The notes: generated by a model from the sequence alone, not told the origin. A DNA stretch of 64,000 nt from Chamaelirium japonicum (GCA_947650365.1 OX393556.1:80790579-80854578); one strand, 5' to 3'. Shown: positions 39,151-52,734, numbered from the stretch's first letter. Translations and numbers: made by a program.

Positions 39151-40047
39151 ATTCTAATTCATTCGCACGAATGTATCCATTCTAATTCATTCGTACGATC
39201 CATTCTAATTCATTCGCACAATCTATTCTAATTCATTCATACGATCCATTCTAATTTATTCGCACGATCCATTCTAATTCATTCATACGATCCATTCTTA
39301 TTCATTCATATGATCGATTCTAATTCATTCGCACGATCCATTCTTACTCATTTGTACGATCCATTCTAATTCATTCGCACGATCCATTCTAATTCATTAA
39401 TATGATCCATTCTAATTCATTCGCACGATCCATTCTAATTCATTCACACTCATACGATCCATTCTAATTCATTCGCACGAATGTATCCTTTCTAATTCAT
39501 TCGTACAATCCATTGTAATTCATTCGCACAATCTATTCTAATTCATTCTTACGATCCATTTTAATTTATTCGCACGATCCATTCTAATTCATTCATACGA
39601 TCTATTCTAATTCATTCATATGATCCATTCTAAATCATTCGCACGATCCATTCTTACTCATTCGTACGATCCATTCTAATTCATTCGCACGATCCATTCT
39701 AATTCATTCGTATGATCCATTCTAATTCATTCGTATGGTATGATTCATTCTAATTCATTCGTACGATTTATTCTAATTCAATCCATTCTAATTCATTCGT
39801 ACGATCCATTCTAATTCATTCGTACGATCCATTCTAATTCATTCGTACGATTCATTCTAATTCAATCCATTCTAATTCATTCGTACGATCCATTCTTACT
39901 CATTCGTACGATCCATTCTAATTCATTCGCACGAATGAATCCATTCTAATTCATTCGTATGATCCATTCTAATTCATTCATACGATCCATTCTAATTCAT
40001 TCATATGATCCATTCTAATTCATTCGCACGATCCTTTCTTATTTATT
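39151..40047 (+). repeat. F block 49
   Basis: Has a cattcacactcatacg site and a gtatg-like cassette near 39735. It ends at tatttattgtgcgaatg. Confidence 0.88.
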
Positions 40048-40240
40048 GTGCGAATGAATTAGAATGGATCGTACGAATGAGTAAGAATGGATCGTACGAA
40101 TGAATTATAATGGATTGAATTAGAATAAATCGTACGAATGAAATAGAATGGATCGTACGAATGAATTAGAATGGATTGAATTAGAATGAATCGTACGAAT
40201 GAATTAGAATGAATCATACGAATGAAATAAAATGGATCAT
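40048..40240 (-). repeat. R block 50
   Basis: Ends at ggatcataatctaattc, a switch found again at 50395, 52734 and 54864. Confidence 0.9.
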
Positions 40241-41255
40241 AATCTAATTCATTCATACGATCCATTCTAATTCATTCGCACAATCTATTCTAATTCATTC
40301 GTTCGATCCATTCTAATTCATTCACACGATCTATTCTAATTCATTCGTACGATCCATTCTAATTCATTCGCACGAATGTATCCATTGTAATTCATTCATA
40401 CAATCTATTCTAATTCATTCGTACGATCCATTCTAATTCATTCGTACAATCCATTCTATTTCATTCGTACGATCCATTCTTACTCATTCGTATGATCCAT
40501 TCTAATTCATTCGCACGACTGTATCCATTCTAATTCATTCGTACGATCCATTCTAATTCATTCGTACGATCCATTCTAATTCATTCGTCCGATCCATTCT
40601 AATTCATTCATACGATCCATTATAATTCATTCATACAATCCATTTTAATTCTTTCACACGATCCATTCTAATTCATTCGTACGATCCATTCTAATTCATT
40701 CGTACGATCCATTCTAATTCATTCACACGAATGAATCCATTCTAATTCATTCGTACAATCCATTCTATTTCATTCGTACGATCCATTCTTACTCATTCGT
40801 AAGATCCATTCTAATTCATTGGCACGAATGTATCCATTCTAATTCATTCGTACGATCCACTCTAATTCATTTGTACGATCCATTCCAATTCATTCTAATT
40901 CTAATTCATTCGCACGAATGTATCTATTCTAATTCATTCGTACGATCCATTCTAATTCATTCGCACAATCAATTCTAATTCATTCGTACGATCCATTCTA
41001 ATTCATTCGCACGATCCATTCTAATTCATTTGCACGATCCATTCTAATTCATTCATACAATCCATTCTAATTCTTTTGCACGAATGTATCTATTCTAATT
41101 CATTACGAATGAGTAAGAATGGATTGTACGAATGAATTAGAATGGATACATTCGTGCGAATGAATTAGAATGGATCATACGAATGAGTAAGAATGGATCG
41201 TACGAATGAAATAGAATGGATTGTACGAATGAATTAGAATGGATCGTGCGAATGA
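40205..41255 (+). repeat. Palindrome near 42862, left arm
   Basis: Mirrors 44469-45519. The switches ggatcataatc (40234) and cattacgaatgag (41101) face gattatgatcc (45490 end) and ctcattcgtaatg (44623 end) with the same coordinate sum, 85724. Scattered base differences make it look older than the 56-kb palindrome. Confidence 0.85.
40241..41104 (+). repeat. F block 51
   Basis: Ends at attcattacgaatgag. Confidence 0.9.
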
Positions 41256-41672
41256 ATTAGAATGGATCGTACAAATGAATTAGAATGGATCGTACGAAGG
41301 AATTAGAATGGATCGTACGAATGAATTAGAATGGATCGTACGAATGAATTAGAATGGATCAAACGAATGAATTAAAATGGATACATTCGTGCAAAGGAAT
41401 TAGAATGGATTGTATGAATTAATTAGAATGGATCGTGCGAATGAATTAGAATGGATCGTACGAATGAATTAGAATGGATACATTCGTGCGAAAGAATTAG
41501 AATAGATCGTATGAATGAATTAGAAAGGATCGTATGAATGAAATAGAATGGATCGTACGAATGAATTAGAATGGATCGTACGAAGGAATTAGAATGGATC
41601 GTACGAATGAATTCGAATGTATCGTACGAATGAATTAGAATGGATCGTACATACGATCCATTCTAATTCCTT
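40775..41672. repeat. 898-bp tandem duplication, unit 1
   Basis: This F-R-F unit starts at cgtacgatccattcttactc. It contains ccattccaattcattc and two switches (attacgaatgag, gtacatacgatcc). It repeats immediately downstream at an offset of exactly 898 bp at several landmarks. Confidence 0.92.
41105..41651 (-). repeat. R block 52
   Basis: Ends at cgtacatacgatcc; inside unit 1 of the 898-bp duplication. Confidence 0.9.
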
Positions 41673-42002
41673 CGTACGATCCATTCTTACTCATTCGTAA
41701 GATCCATTCTAATTCATTGGCACGAATGTATCCATTCTAATTCATTCGTACGATCCACTCTAATTCATTTGTACGATCCATTCCAATTCATTCTAATTCT
41801 AATTCATTCGCACGAATGTATCCATTCTAATTCATTCGTACGATCCATTCTAATTCATTCGCACAATCTATTCTAATTCATTCGTACGATCCATTCTAAT
41901 TCATTCGCACGATCCATTCTAATTCATTTGCATGATCCATTCTAATTCATTCATACAATCCATTCTAATTCTTTTGCACGAATGTATCCATTCTAATTCA
42001 TT
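41652..42002 (+). repeat. F block 53
   Basis: Spans the boundary of the two 898-bp units. It ends at attcattacgaatgag. Confidence 0.9.
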
Positions 42003-42579
42003 ACGAATGAGTAAGAATGGATTGTACGAATGAATTAGAATGGATATATTCGTGCGAATGAATTAGAATGGATCATACGAATGAGTAAGAATGGATCGTA
42101 CGAATGAAATAGAATGGATTGTACGAATGAATTAGAATGGATCGTGCGAATGAATTAGAATGGATCGTACGAATGAATTAGAATGGATCGTACGAAGGAA
42201 TTAGAATGGATCGTACGAATGAATTAGAATGGATCGTACGAATGAATTAGAATGGATCAAACGAATGAATTAAAATGGATACATTCGTGTAAAGGAATTA
42301 GAATGGATTGTATGAATGAATTTGAATGGATCGTGCGAATGAATTAGAATGGATCGTACGAATGAATTAGAATGGATACATTCGTGCGAAAGAATTAGAA
42401 TAGATCGTATGAATGAATTAGAATGGATCGTATGAATGAAATAGAATGGATCGTACGAATGAATTAGAATGGATCGTACGAAGGAATTAGAATGGATCGT
42501 ACGAATGAATTCGAATGTATCGTACGAATGAATTAGAATGGATCGTACATACGATCCATTCTAATTCCTTCGTACGATC
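41673..42579. repeat. 898-bp tandem duplication, unit 2
   Basis: Direct repeat of the preceding 898 bp with scattered base changes. The equivalent place in the 10-kb-spaced copy (50.9-51.8 kb) has the unit once only, so the duplication is younger than the 10-kb event or was lost from the other copy. Confidence 0.92.
42003..42549 (-). repeat. R block 54
   Basis: Copy of 41105-41651, ending at cgtacatacgatcc. Confidence 0.9.
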
Positions 42580-42982
42580 TATTATAATTCATTCGTACGA
42601 TCCATTCTAATTCATTCGCACGATCCATTCTAATTCATTCGTACGATCCATTCTATTTCATTCATACGATCCATTCTAATTCATTCATACGATCTATTCT
42701 AATTCTTTCGCACGAATATATACATTCTAATTCATTCGTACGATCCATTCTAATTTATTCGCACGATCCATTCTAATTCATTCATACAATCCATTCTAAT
42801 TCTTTTGGACGAATGTATCCATTCTAATTCATTCGTTCGATCCATTCTAATTCATTCGTACGATCCATTCTAATTCATTCGCACGGTCCATTCTAATTCA
42901 TGCATACGATCCAATCTAATTCATTCATACGATCCATTCTAATTCATTCGCACGAATGTATCCATTCTAATTCATTCGTACA
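42550..42982 (+). repeat. F block 55
   Basis: Leaves the 10-kb duplication at 42900. It ends at ACATGT (42980-42985). Confidence 0.9.
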
Positions 42983-44141
42983 TGTATGAATGAATTAGAA
43001 TGGATCGTACGAATGAATTAGAGTTGATACATTCGTGCGAATGAATTAGAATGGATCGTACGAATGAATTAGATTGGATCGTATGAATGAATTATAATGG
43101 ATCATGCGAATGAATTAGAATAGATCATACGAATGAATTAGAATGGATCGTACGAATGACTTAGAATGGATACATTCGTGCAAAAGAATTAGAATGGATT
43201 GTATGAATGAATTAGAATGGATCGTGCGAATGAATTAGGATGGATACATTCGTGCGAATGAATTAGAATGGATCGTATGAATGAATTAGATTGGATCGTA
43301 TGAATGAATTAGAATGGATCGTGCGAATGAATTAGAATGGATCGTACGAATGAATTAGAATGGATCGTACGAATGAATTAGAATGGATCGTACGAATGAA
43401 TTAGAATGGATCGTATGAATTAGAATGGATCGTACGAAGGAATTAGAATGGATCGTATGAATGAATTAGATTGGATCGTATTAATGAATTTGAATGGATC
43501 GTATGAATGAATTAGATTGGATCGTATGAATGAATTAGAATGGATCTTACGAATGAATTAGAATGGATCATACGAATGAAATAGAATGGATTGTATGAAT
43601 GAATTAGAATAGATCGTGCGAATGAATTAGAATGGATCGTACGAATGAATTAGAATGGATCATATGAATGAATTAGAATGGATCGTACGTATGAATTAGA
43701 ATGGATCGTGCGAATGAATTAGAATGGATCGTATGAATGAATTAGAGTAGATACATTCGTACGAAGGAATTAGAATGGATCGTACGAATGAATTAGAATG
43801 GATTATATGAATGAATTAGAATGGATCGTACGAATGAATTAGAATGGATCGTACAAATGAATTAGAATGGATCGTGGGAAAGAATTAGAATGGATTGTAT
43901 GAATGAATTAGAATGGATCGTATGAATGAATTAGAGTAGATACATTCGTACGAAGGAATTAGAATGGATTGTACGAATGAATTAGAATGGATTATATGAA
44001 TAAATTAGAATGGATCGTACGAATGAATTAGAATGGATACATTCGTGCGAATGAATTAGAATGGATTGTACGAATAAATTAGAATGGATCGTACGAATGA
44101 ATTAGAATAGATTGTACGAATGAATTAGAATGGATTGTACG
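42983..44141 (-). repeat. R block 56
   Basis: From about 43.4 kb it copies 15.5-15.99 kb, including a local repeat of gagtagatacattcg (43.75 and 43.93 kb). It ends at gtacgtctaattc. Confidence 0.9.
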
Positions 44142-44620
44142 TCTAATTCATTCGTACGATCCATTCTAATTCATTCATACAATCCATTCTACTTCTTTTG
44201 CACGAATGTATCCATTCTAATTCATTCATACGATCCATTCTAATTCCTTCGTACGATCCATTCTAATTCCTTCGTACGATCCATTCTAATTCATTCCCTT
44301 GAATGTATCCATTCTAATTGATACGTACGATCCATTCTATTTCATTCGTATGATCCATTCTTATTCATTCGTACGATCCAATCTAATTCATTCATACGAT
44401 CCATTCTATGATCCATTCTAATTCATTCGTACGTTCCATTCTAATTCATTAGCACGATCAATGCTAATTCATTCGTACGATCCATTCTAATTCATTCGTA
44501 CAATCCATTCTATTTCATTCGTACGATCCATTCTTACTCATTCGTATGATCCATTCTAATTCATTCGCACGAATGTATCCATTCTAATTCATTCGTACAA
44601 TCCATTCTTACTCATTCGTA
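44142..44620 (+). repeat. F block 57
   Basis: Contains cgtacgttcc and acgatcaatgc. It ends at ctcattcgtaatgaat. Confidence 0.9.
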
Positions 44621-45519
44621 ATGAATTAGAATGGATACATTCGTGCAAAAGAATTAGAATGGATTGTATGAATGAATTAGAATGGATCGTGCAAATGAAT
44701 TAGAATGGATCGTGCGAATGAATTAGAATGGATCGTACGAATGAATTAGAATAGATTGTGTGAATGAATTAGAATGGATCGTACGAATGAATTAGAATGG
44801 ATACATTCGTGCAAATGAATTAGAATTAGAATGAATTGGAATGGATCGTACGAATGAATTAGAGTGGATCGTATGATTGAATTAGAATGGGTACATTCGT
44901 GCCAATGAATTAGAATGGATCTTACGAATGAGTAAGAATGGATCGTACAAATGAAGTAGAATGGATTGTACGAATGAATTAGAATGGATTCATTCGTGCG
45001 AATGAATTAGAATGGATCGTACGAATGAATTAGAATGGATCGTACGAATGAATTAGAATGGATCGTGTGAAAGAATTAGAATGGATTGTATGAATGAATT
45101 AGAATGGATCGTATGAATGAATTAGAATGGATTGGACGAATGAATTAGATTGGATCGTACGAATGAATTAGAATGGATCGTACGAATGAATTAGAATGGA
45201 TACATTCGTGCGAATGAATTAGAATGGATAATACAAATGAGTAAGAATGGATCGTACGAATGAAATAGAATGGATTGTACGAATGAATTAGAATTGATCG
45301 TACGAATGAATTAGAATAGATTGTATGAATGAATTAGAATGGATACATTCGTGCAAATGAATTAGAATGGATCGTACGAATGAATTAGAATAGATCGTGC
45401 GAATGAATTAGAATGGATCGTACGAATGAATTAGAATAGATTGTGCAAATGAATTAGAATGGATCGTATGAATGAATTAGATTATGATCCATTTTATTTC
45501 ATTCGTATGATCCATTCTA
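44469..45519 (-). repeat. Palindrome near 42862, right arm
   Basis: Inverted partner of 40205-41255. It also matches parts of the 52.6-59.5 kb palindrome: direct to 56.5-57.3 kb and inverted to 54.9-55.5 kb. One block (44621-45484) is about 430 bp longer than its counterpart there. Confidence 0.85.
44621..45484 (-). repeat. R block 58
   Basis: Ends at gaattagattatgatcc, the inverse of the 40240 switch. Confidence 0.9.
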
Positions 45520-46342
45520 ATTCCTTCGTACAATCTAATTCATTCATACGATCCATTCTAATTCATTCGCACGAATGTATCCATTCAAATTCATTCGTAC
45601 GATCCATTCTAATTCATTCGCACGATCCATTCTAATTCATTCGTACGATCCATTCTAATTCATTTATATGATCCAATCTAATTCATTCATACAATCCATT
45701 CTAATTCATTTGCACGAATTTATCCATTCTAATTCATTCGTATGATCCATTCTAATTCATTCGCACAATCTATTCTAATTCATTCGTACGATCCATTCTA
45801 ATTCATTCGTACGATCCATTCTAATTCATTCGCACGATCCATTCTAATTCATTCACACTCATACGATCCATTCTAATTCATTCGTACGAATGTATCCTTT
45901 CTAATTCATTCGTACGATCCATTCTAATTCATTCGCACAATCTAATTTAATTCATTCGAACGATCCATTCTAAGTCATTCATACGATCCATTCTAATTCA
46001 TTCGTACGATCCATTCTAATTCATTCGCACGATACATTCTATTTCATTCGTACGATCCATTCTAATTCATTCGCACGAATGTATCCATTCCAATTCATTC
46101 GTACGATCCATTCTAATTCATTCGCACGATCCATTCTAATTTATTCATACGATCCATTCTAATTCATTCATACGATCCATTTTAATTCATTCGCACGATC
46201 CATTCTAATTCATTCATACGATCCATTCAAATTCATTCGTACGATCCATTCTAATTTCTTCGTATGATCCATTCTAATTCCTTCGTACGATCCATTCTAA
46301 TTCCTTCGTACGATCCATTCAAATTCATTCGCACGAATCTAT
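45485..46342 (+). repeat. F block 59
   Basis: Enters the second 10-kb copy at about 46160. It ends at cgaatctatttgaatggg. Confidence 0.9.
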
Positions 46343-46489
46343 TTGAATGGGTCGTACGAATGAATATGAATGAATTAGAATGGATCGTTTGAGTGAATGC
46401 GAATGAATCGTGCGAATGAATTAGAATGGATTGTACGATTGAATTAGAATGGATCGTACGAATGAATTAGAATGGATACATTCGTGCGA
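46343..46489 (-). repeat. R block 60
   Basis: Partner of 36344-36467, one monomer longer. It ends at gatacattcgtgcgaatcc. Confidence 0.9.
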
Positions 46490-46676
46490 ATCCATTCTAT
46501 TTCATTCGTACGAGCCATTCTAATTCATTCGCACGATCCATTCTAATTCATTCATACGATCCATTCTAATTCATTCGTACGATCCATTCTAATTCATTCG
46601 TACGATCCATTCTAATTCATTTGCACAATCTATTCTAATTCATTCGTACGATCCATTCTAATTCATTCGCACGATC
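46490..46676 (+). repeat. F block 61
   Basis: Partner of 36468-36608. It ends at acgatcgatacgagg. Confidence 0.88.
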
Positions 46677-46960
46677 GATACGAGGAAATTAGAATGGATC
46701 GTACGAATGAATTAGAATTGATCGTATGAATGAATTAGAATGGATCGTACGAATGAATTAGAATGGATTGAATTAGAATGAATCGTACGAATGAATTAGA
46801 ATTAATCATACCGTACGAATGAATTAGAATGGATCATACGAAGGGATTAGAATGGATCGTACGAATGAATTAGAATGGATCGTACGTACGAATGAATTAG
46901 AATGGATTGCATGAATGAATTAGAATAGATCGTACGAATGAATTAGAATGGATCGTACGA
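46677..46960 (-). repeat. R block 62
   Basis: Partner of 36609-36893. It ends at gtacgaaatgtatcc. Confidence 0.88.
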
Positions 46961-47792
46961 AATGTATCCATTCTAATTCATTTGTACGATCCATTCTAAT
47001 TCATTCGTATGATCCATTCTTACTCATTCGTACGATCCAATCTAATTCAATCATACGATCCATTCTAATTCATTCGTACGTTCCATTCTAATTCATTAGC
47101 ACGATCAATGCTAATTCATTCGTACGATCCATTCTAATTCATTCGTACGATCCATTCTAATTCCTTCGTATGATCCATTCTAATTCATTCGTACGGTATG
47201 ATTCATTCTAATTCATTCGTACGATTCATTCTAATTCAATCCATTCTAATTCATTCGTACGATTCATTCATACGATCCATTCTAATTCATTCGCACGATC
47301 CATTCTAATTCATTCGTACGATCCATTCTATTTCATTCGTAGGATCCATTCTTACTCATTCGTACGATCCATTCTAATTCATTCGCACGAATGTATCCAT
47401 TCTAATTCATTCGTACGATCCATTCTAATTCCTTCGTACAAACCATTCTAATTCCTGCGTACGATCCATTCAAATTCCTTTGTACGACCCATTATATTTC
47501 ATTCATATGATCCATTCTAATTCCTTTGTACGATCCAGTCTAATTCATGCCCATGAATGTATCCATTCTAATTCATTTGCACGAATGTATCCATTCTAAT
47601 TCATTCGTACGATCCATTCTAATTCATTCGTACGTTCCATTCTAATTCATTCGTAAGATCCTTTCTAATTCATTCATACGATCTATTCTAATTCATTCAT
47701 ACAATCCATTCTAATTCCTTCGTACGATCCATTCTAATTCATTCGTACGATCCATTCTAATTCATTCGTACTATCCATTCTTACTCATTCGT
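46961..47792 (+). repeat. F block 63
   Basis: Partner of 36894-37755. It ends across cgtacg (47790-47795). Confidence 0.9.
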
Positions 47793-48138
47793 ACGAAGGA
47801 ATTAGAATGGATCGTACGAAGGAATTAGAATGGATAGTACGAATGAATTAGAATGGATACCTTCGTGCAAATGAATTAGAATGGATCGTACGAATGAGTA
47901 AGAATGGATCGTACGAATGAAATAGAATGGATCGTATGAATGAATTAGAATGGATCGTGCGAATGAATTAGAATGGATCGTACGAATGAATTAGAATAGA
48001 TTGTGCGAATGAACTAGAATGGATCGTACGAATGAATTAGAATGGATCGTACGAATGAATTAGAATGGATCGTACGAATGAATTAGAATGGATCGTGCGA
48101 ATGAATTAGAATGGATCGTACGAATGAAATAGAATGGA
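47793..48138 (-). repeat. R block 64
   Basis: Partner of 37756-38055, two monomers longer. It ends at ggattcgcacgaatg. Confidence 0.9.
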
Positions 48139-49114
48139 TTCGCACGAATGTATCCATTCTAATTCATTCATACGATCCATTCTAATTCATTCGTACAATC
48201 CATTCTAATTCATTCGCACGATCCATTCGCATTCACTCAAACGATCCATTCTAATTCATTCATATGATCCATTCTAATTCATTCGTGCGAATCCATTCTA
48301 TTTCATTCGTACGATCCATTCTAATTCATTCGCCCGATCAATTCTAATTCATTCATATGATCCATTCTAATTCATTTGCACGAATGTATCCATTCTAATT
48401 CATTCGTACGATCTATTCTAATTCATTCGTACGATCCATTCTAATTCATTAATACGATCCAATCGCATTCACTCAAACGATCCATTCTAATTCCTTCATA
48501 CGATCCATTCTAATTCCTTCGTACGATCCATTCTAATTCATTCCCATGAATGTATCCATTCTAATTCATTCGCACGATCCATTCTAATTCATTCGCACGA
48601 TCCATTCTAATTCATTCATACGATCCATTCTAATTCATTCGTACGATCCATTCTAATTCATTCGCACGATCCATTCTAATTCATTCGCACGAATGTATCC
48701 ATTCTAATTCATTCGTATGATCCATTCTAATTCATTCACACGATCCATTCTAATTCATTCATACAATCCATTCTATTTCTTTTGCACGAATGTATCCATT
48801 CTAATTCATTCGTACGATCCATTCTATTTCATTCGTACGATCCATTCTAATTCATTCGTACAATCCATTCTAATTCATTCGCACGATCTATTCGAATTCA
48901 TTGGCACGAATGTATCCACTCTAATTCATTCATACGATCCATTTTAATTCCTTCGTACGATCCATTCTATTTCATTCGTATGATCCATTCTATTTCATTC
49001 ATATAATCCATTCTAATTCATTCGCACAATCCATTCTAATTCATTCATACGATCCATTCTAATTCATTCGTATGATCCATTCTAATTCATTCATACGATC
49101 CATTCTAATTCATA
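48139..49114 (+). repeat. F block 65
   Basis: Partner of 38056-39029, with the same attcgtgcgaatcc scar near 48284. It ends at attcatacgaattag. Confidence 0.88.
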
Positions 49115-49235
49115 CGAATTAGAATGGATCGTATGAGTGTGAATGAATTAGAATGGATCGTGCGAATGAATTAGAATGGATCGTATTAATGAATTAGAAT
49201 GGATCGTGCGAATGAATTAGAATGGATCGTACGAA
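49115..49235 (-). repeat. R block 66 (121 bp)
   Basis: Partner of 39030-39150 with the same length. It ends at gtacgaaattctaattc. Confidence 0.88.
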
Positions 49236-50181
49236 ATTCTAATTCATTCGCACGAATGTATCCATTCTAATTCATTCGTACGATCCATTCTAATTCATTC
49301 GCACAATCTATTCTAATTCATTCATACGATCCATTCTAATTTATTCGCACGATCCATTCTAATTCATTCATACGATCCATTCTTATTCATTCATATCATC
49401 CATTCTAATTCATTCGCACGATCCATTCTTACTCATTCGTACGATCCATTCTAATCCATTCGCACGATCCATTCTAATTCATTAATACGATCCATTCTAA
49501 TTCATTCGCACGATCCATTCTAATTCATTCACACTCATACGATCCATTCTAATTCATTCGCACGAATGTATCCTTTCTAATTCATTCGTACGATCCATTC
49601 TAATTCATTCGCACAATTTATTCTAATTCATTCTTACGATCCATTCTAATTTATTCGCACGATCCATTCTAATTCATTCATACGATCCATTCTAATTCAT
49701 TCATACGATCCATTCTAATTCATTCGCACGATCCATTCTTACTCATTCGTACGATCCATTCTAATTCATTCGCACGAAATATTCTAATTCATTAATACGA
49801 TCCATTCTAATTCATTCGTACGATCCATTTTAATTCCTTCGTATGATCCATTCTAATTCATTCGTACGGTATGATTCATTCTAATTCATTCGTACGATTC
49901 ATTCTAATTCAATCCATTCTAATTCATTCGTACGATCCATTCTAATTCATTCGTACGATCCATTCTAATTCATTCGTACGATTCATTCTAATTCAATCCA
50001 TTCTAATTCATTCGTACGATCCATTCTTACTCATTCGTACGATCCATTCTAATTCATTCGCACGAATGAATCCATTCTAATTCATTCGTATGATCCATTC
50101 TAATTCATTCATACGATCCATTCTAATTCATTCATATGATCCATTCTAATTCATTCGTACGGTCCATTCTAATTCATTCGT
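49236..50181 (+). repeat. F block 67
   Basis: gtatg cassette at 49866. It ends by fold-back at cgtatg, unlike its partner, which ends at tatttattgtgcg. Confidence 0.88.
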
Positions 50182-50395
50182 ATGAATGAGTAAGAATGGA
50201 TCGTACGAATGAGTAAGAATGGATCGTACGAATGAATTATAATGGATTGAATTAGAATAAATCGTACGAATTAATTAGAATGGATCGTACGAATGAATTA
50301 GAATGGATCGTACGAATGAATTAGAATGGATTGAATTAGAATGAATCATACGAATGAATTAGAATGAATCATACGAATGAAATAAAATGGATCAT
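50182..50395 (-). repeat. R block 68
   Basis: Ends at ggatcataatctaattc. Confidence 0.9.
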
Positions 50396-51298
50396 AATCT
50401 AATTCATTCATACGATCCATTCTAATTCATTCGCACAATCTATTCTAATTCATTCGTACGATCCATTCTAATTCATTCGCACGATCTATTCTAATTCATT
50501 CGTACGATCCATTCTAATTTATTCGCACGAATGTATCCATTCTAATTCATTCATACAATCTATTCTAATTCATTCGTACGATCCATTCTAATTCATTCGT
50601 ACAATCCATTCTATTTCATTCGTACGATCCATTCTTACTCATTCGTATGATCCATTCTAATTCATTTGCACGAATGTATCCATTCTAATTCATTCGTACG
50701 ATCCATTCTAATTCATTCGTACGATCCATTCTAATTCATTCGTCCGATCCATTCTAATTCATTCATACGATCCATTCTAATTCATTCATACAATCCATTC
50801 TAATTCTTTCACACGATCCATTCTAATTCATTCGTACGATCCATTCTAATTCATTCGTACGATCCATTCTAATTCATTCGCACGAATGAATCCATTCTAA
50901 TTCATTCGTACAATCCATTCTATTTCATTCGTACGATCCATTCTTACTCATTCGTAAGATCCATTCTAATTAATTGGCACGAATGTATCCATTCTAATTC
51001 ATTTGTACGATCCACTCTTATTCATTTGTACGATCCATTCCAATTCATTCTAATTTTAATTCATTTGTACGATCCATTCCAATTCATTCTAATTCTAATT
51101 CATTCGCACGAATGTATCCATTCTAATTCATTCGTACGATCCATTCTAATTCATTCGCACAATCTATTCTAATTCATTCGTACGATCCATTCTGATTCAT
51201 TCGCACGATCCATTCTAATTCATTTGCATGATCCATTCTAATTCATTCATACAATCCATTCTAATTCTTTTGCACGAATGTATCCATTCTAATTCATT
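50396..51298 (+). repeat. F block 69
   Basis: Has a doubled ccattccaattcattc motif near 51.03-51.08 kb. It ends at attcattacgaatgag. Confidence 0.9.
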
Positions 51299-51805
51299 AC
51301 GAATGAGTAAGAATGGATTGTACGAATGAATTAGAATGGATACATTCGTGCGAATGAATTAGAATGGATCATACGAATGAGTAAGAATGGATCGTACGAA
51401 TGAAATAGAATGGATTGTACGAATGAATTAGAATGGATCGTGCGAATGAATTAGAATGGATCGTACGAATGAATTAGAATGGATTGTACGAAGGAATTAG
51501 AATGGATCGTACGAATGAATTAGAATGGATCGTACGAATGAATTAGAATGGATCGAACGAATGAATTAGAATGGATACATTCGTGCAAAAGAATTAGAAT
51601 GGATTGTATGAATGAATTAGAATGGATCATGCGAATGAATTAGAATGGATCGTACGAATGAATTAGAATGGATACATTCGTGCGAAAGAATTAGAATAGA
51701 TTGTATGAATGAATTAGAATGGATCGTATGAATGAAATAGAATGGATCATACGAATGAATTAGAATGGATCGTACGAAGGAATTAGAATGGATCGTACAA
51801 ATGAA
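51299..51805 (-). repeat. R block 70
   Basis: Ends at GAATTC (51803-51808); the partner R blocks at 41.65 and 42.55 kb end at cgtacatacgatcc instead. Confidence 0.9.
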
Positions 51806-52310
51806 TTCGAATGTATCCTTTCTATTTCATTCCTACGATCCATTCTAATTCCTTCATACGATCCATTCTAATTCATTCGTACGATCCATTCTAATTCATT
51901 CGCACGATCCATTCTAATTCATTCGTACGATCCATTCTATTTCATTCATACGATCCATTCTAATTCATTAATACGATCTATTCTAATTCTTTTGCAGGAA
52001 TGTATACATTCTAATTCATTCGTACGATTCATTCTAATTCATTCGCACGATCCATTCTAATTCATTCATACAATCCATTCTAATTCTTTTGCACGATTGT
52101 ATGCATTCTAATTCATTCGTTCGATCCGTTCTAATTCATTCGTACGATCCATTCTAATTCATTCGCACGATCCATTCTAATTCATTCGTACAATCCATTC
52201 TATTTCATTCGTACGATCCATTCTTACTCATTCGTATGATCCATTCTAATTCATTCGCACGAATGTATCCATTCTAATTCATTCGTACAATCCATTCTTA
52301 CTCATTCGTA
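51806..52310 (+). repeat. F block 71
   Basis: Leaves the 10-kb duplication at 52184. It ends at ctcattcgtaatgaat. Confidence 0.9.
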
Positions 52311-52734
52311 ATGAATTAGAATGGATACATTCGTGCAAAAGAATTAGAATGGATTGTATGAATGAATTAGAATGGATCATGCAAATGAATTAGAATGGAT
52401 CGTGCGAATGAATCAGAATGGATCGTACGAATGAATTAGAATAGATTGTGCGAATGAATTAGAATGGATCGTACGAATGAATTAGAATGGATACATTCGT
52501 GGGAATGAATTAGAATTAGAATGAATTGGAATGGATCGTACAAATGAATTAAAATTAGAATGAATTTGAATGGATCGTACAAATGAATAAGAGTGGATCG
52601 TACAAATGAATTAGAATGAATTAGAATGGATTGAATTAGAATAAATCGTACGAATGAATTAGAATGGATTGAATTAGAATAAATCGTACGAATGAATTAG
52701 AATGAATCATACGAATGAAATAAAATGGATCATA
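52311..52734 (-). repeat. R block 72
   Basis: Several shortened monomers (gaattagaattagaatg). The large palindrome starts inside it. It ends at ggatcataatctaattc. Confidence 0.9.

Larger units (their letters stand above)
36160..42900. repeat. 10-kb-spaced segmental duplication, copy 1
   Basis: Matches 46160-52184 through at least 13 consecutive polarity switches in the same order. Spacing rises from 9999 to 10196 bp through monomer-sized indels, then drops to about 9260 because this copy carries an 898-bp tandem duplication that copy 2 lacks. Confidence 0.9.
46160..52184. repeat. 10-kb-spaced segmental duplication, copy 2
   Basis: Second copy of 36160-42900. It includes the rare switches atcgatacga/atcgatacgagg, cgaaatgtatcc and cgaaattctaattc. 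About 69 bp (three monomers) is gained by 46676. Divergence begins at 52184, where copy 1 continues atgcatacg and copy 2 continues attcgtac. Confidence 0.9.
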
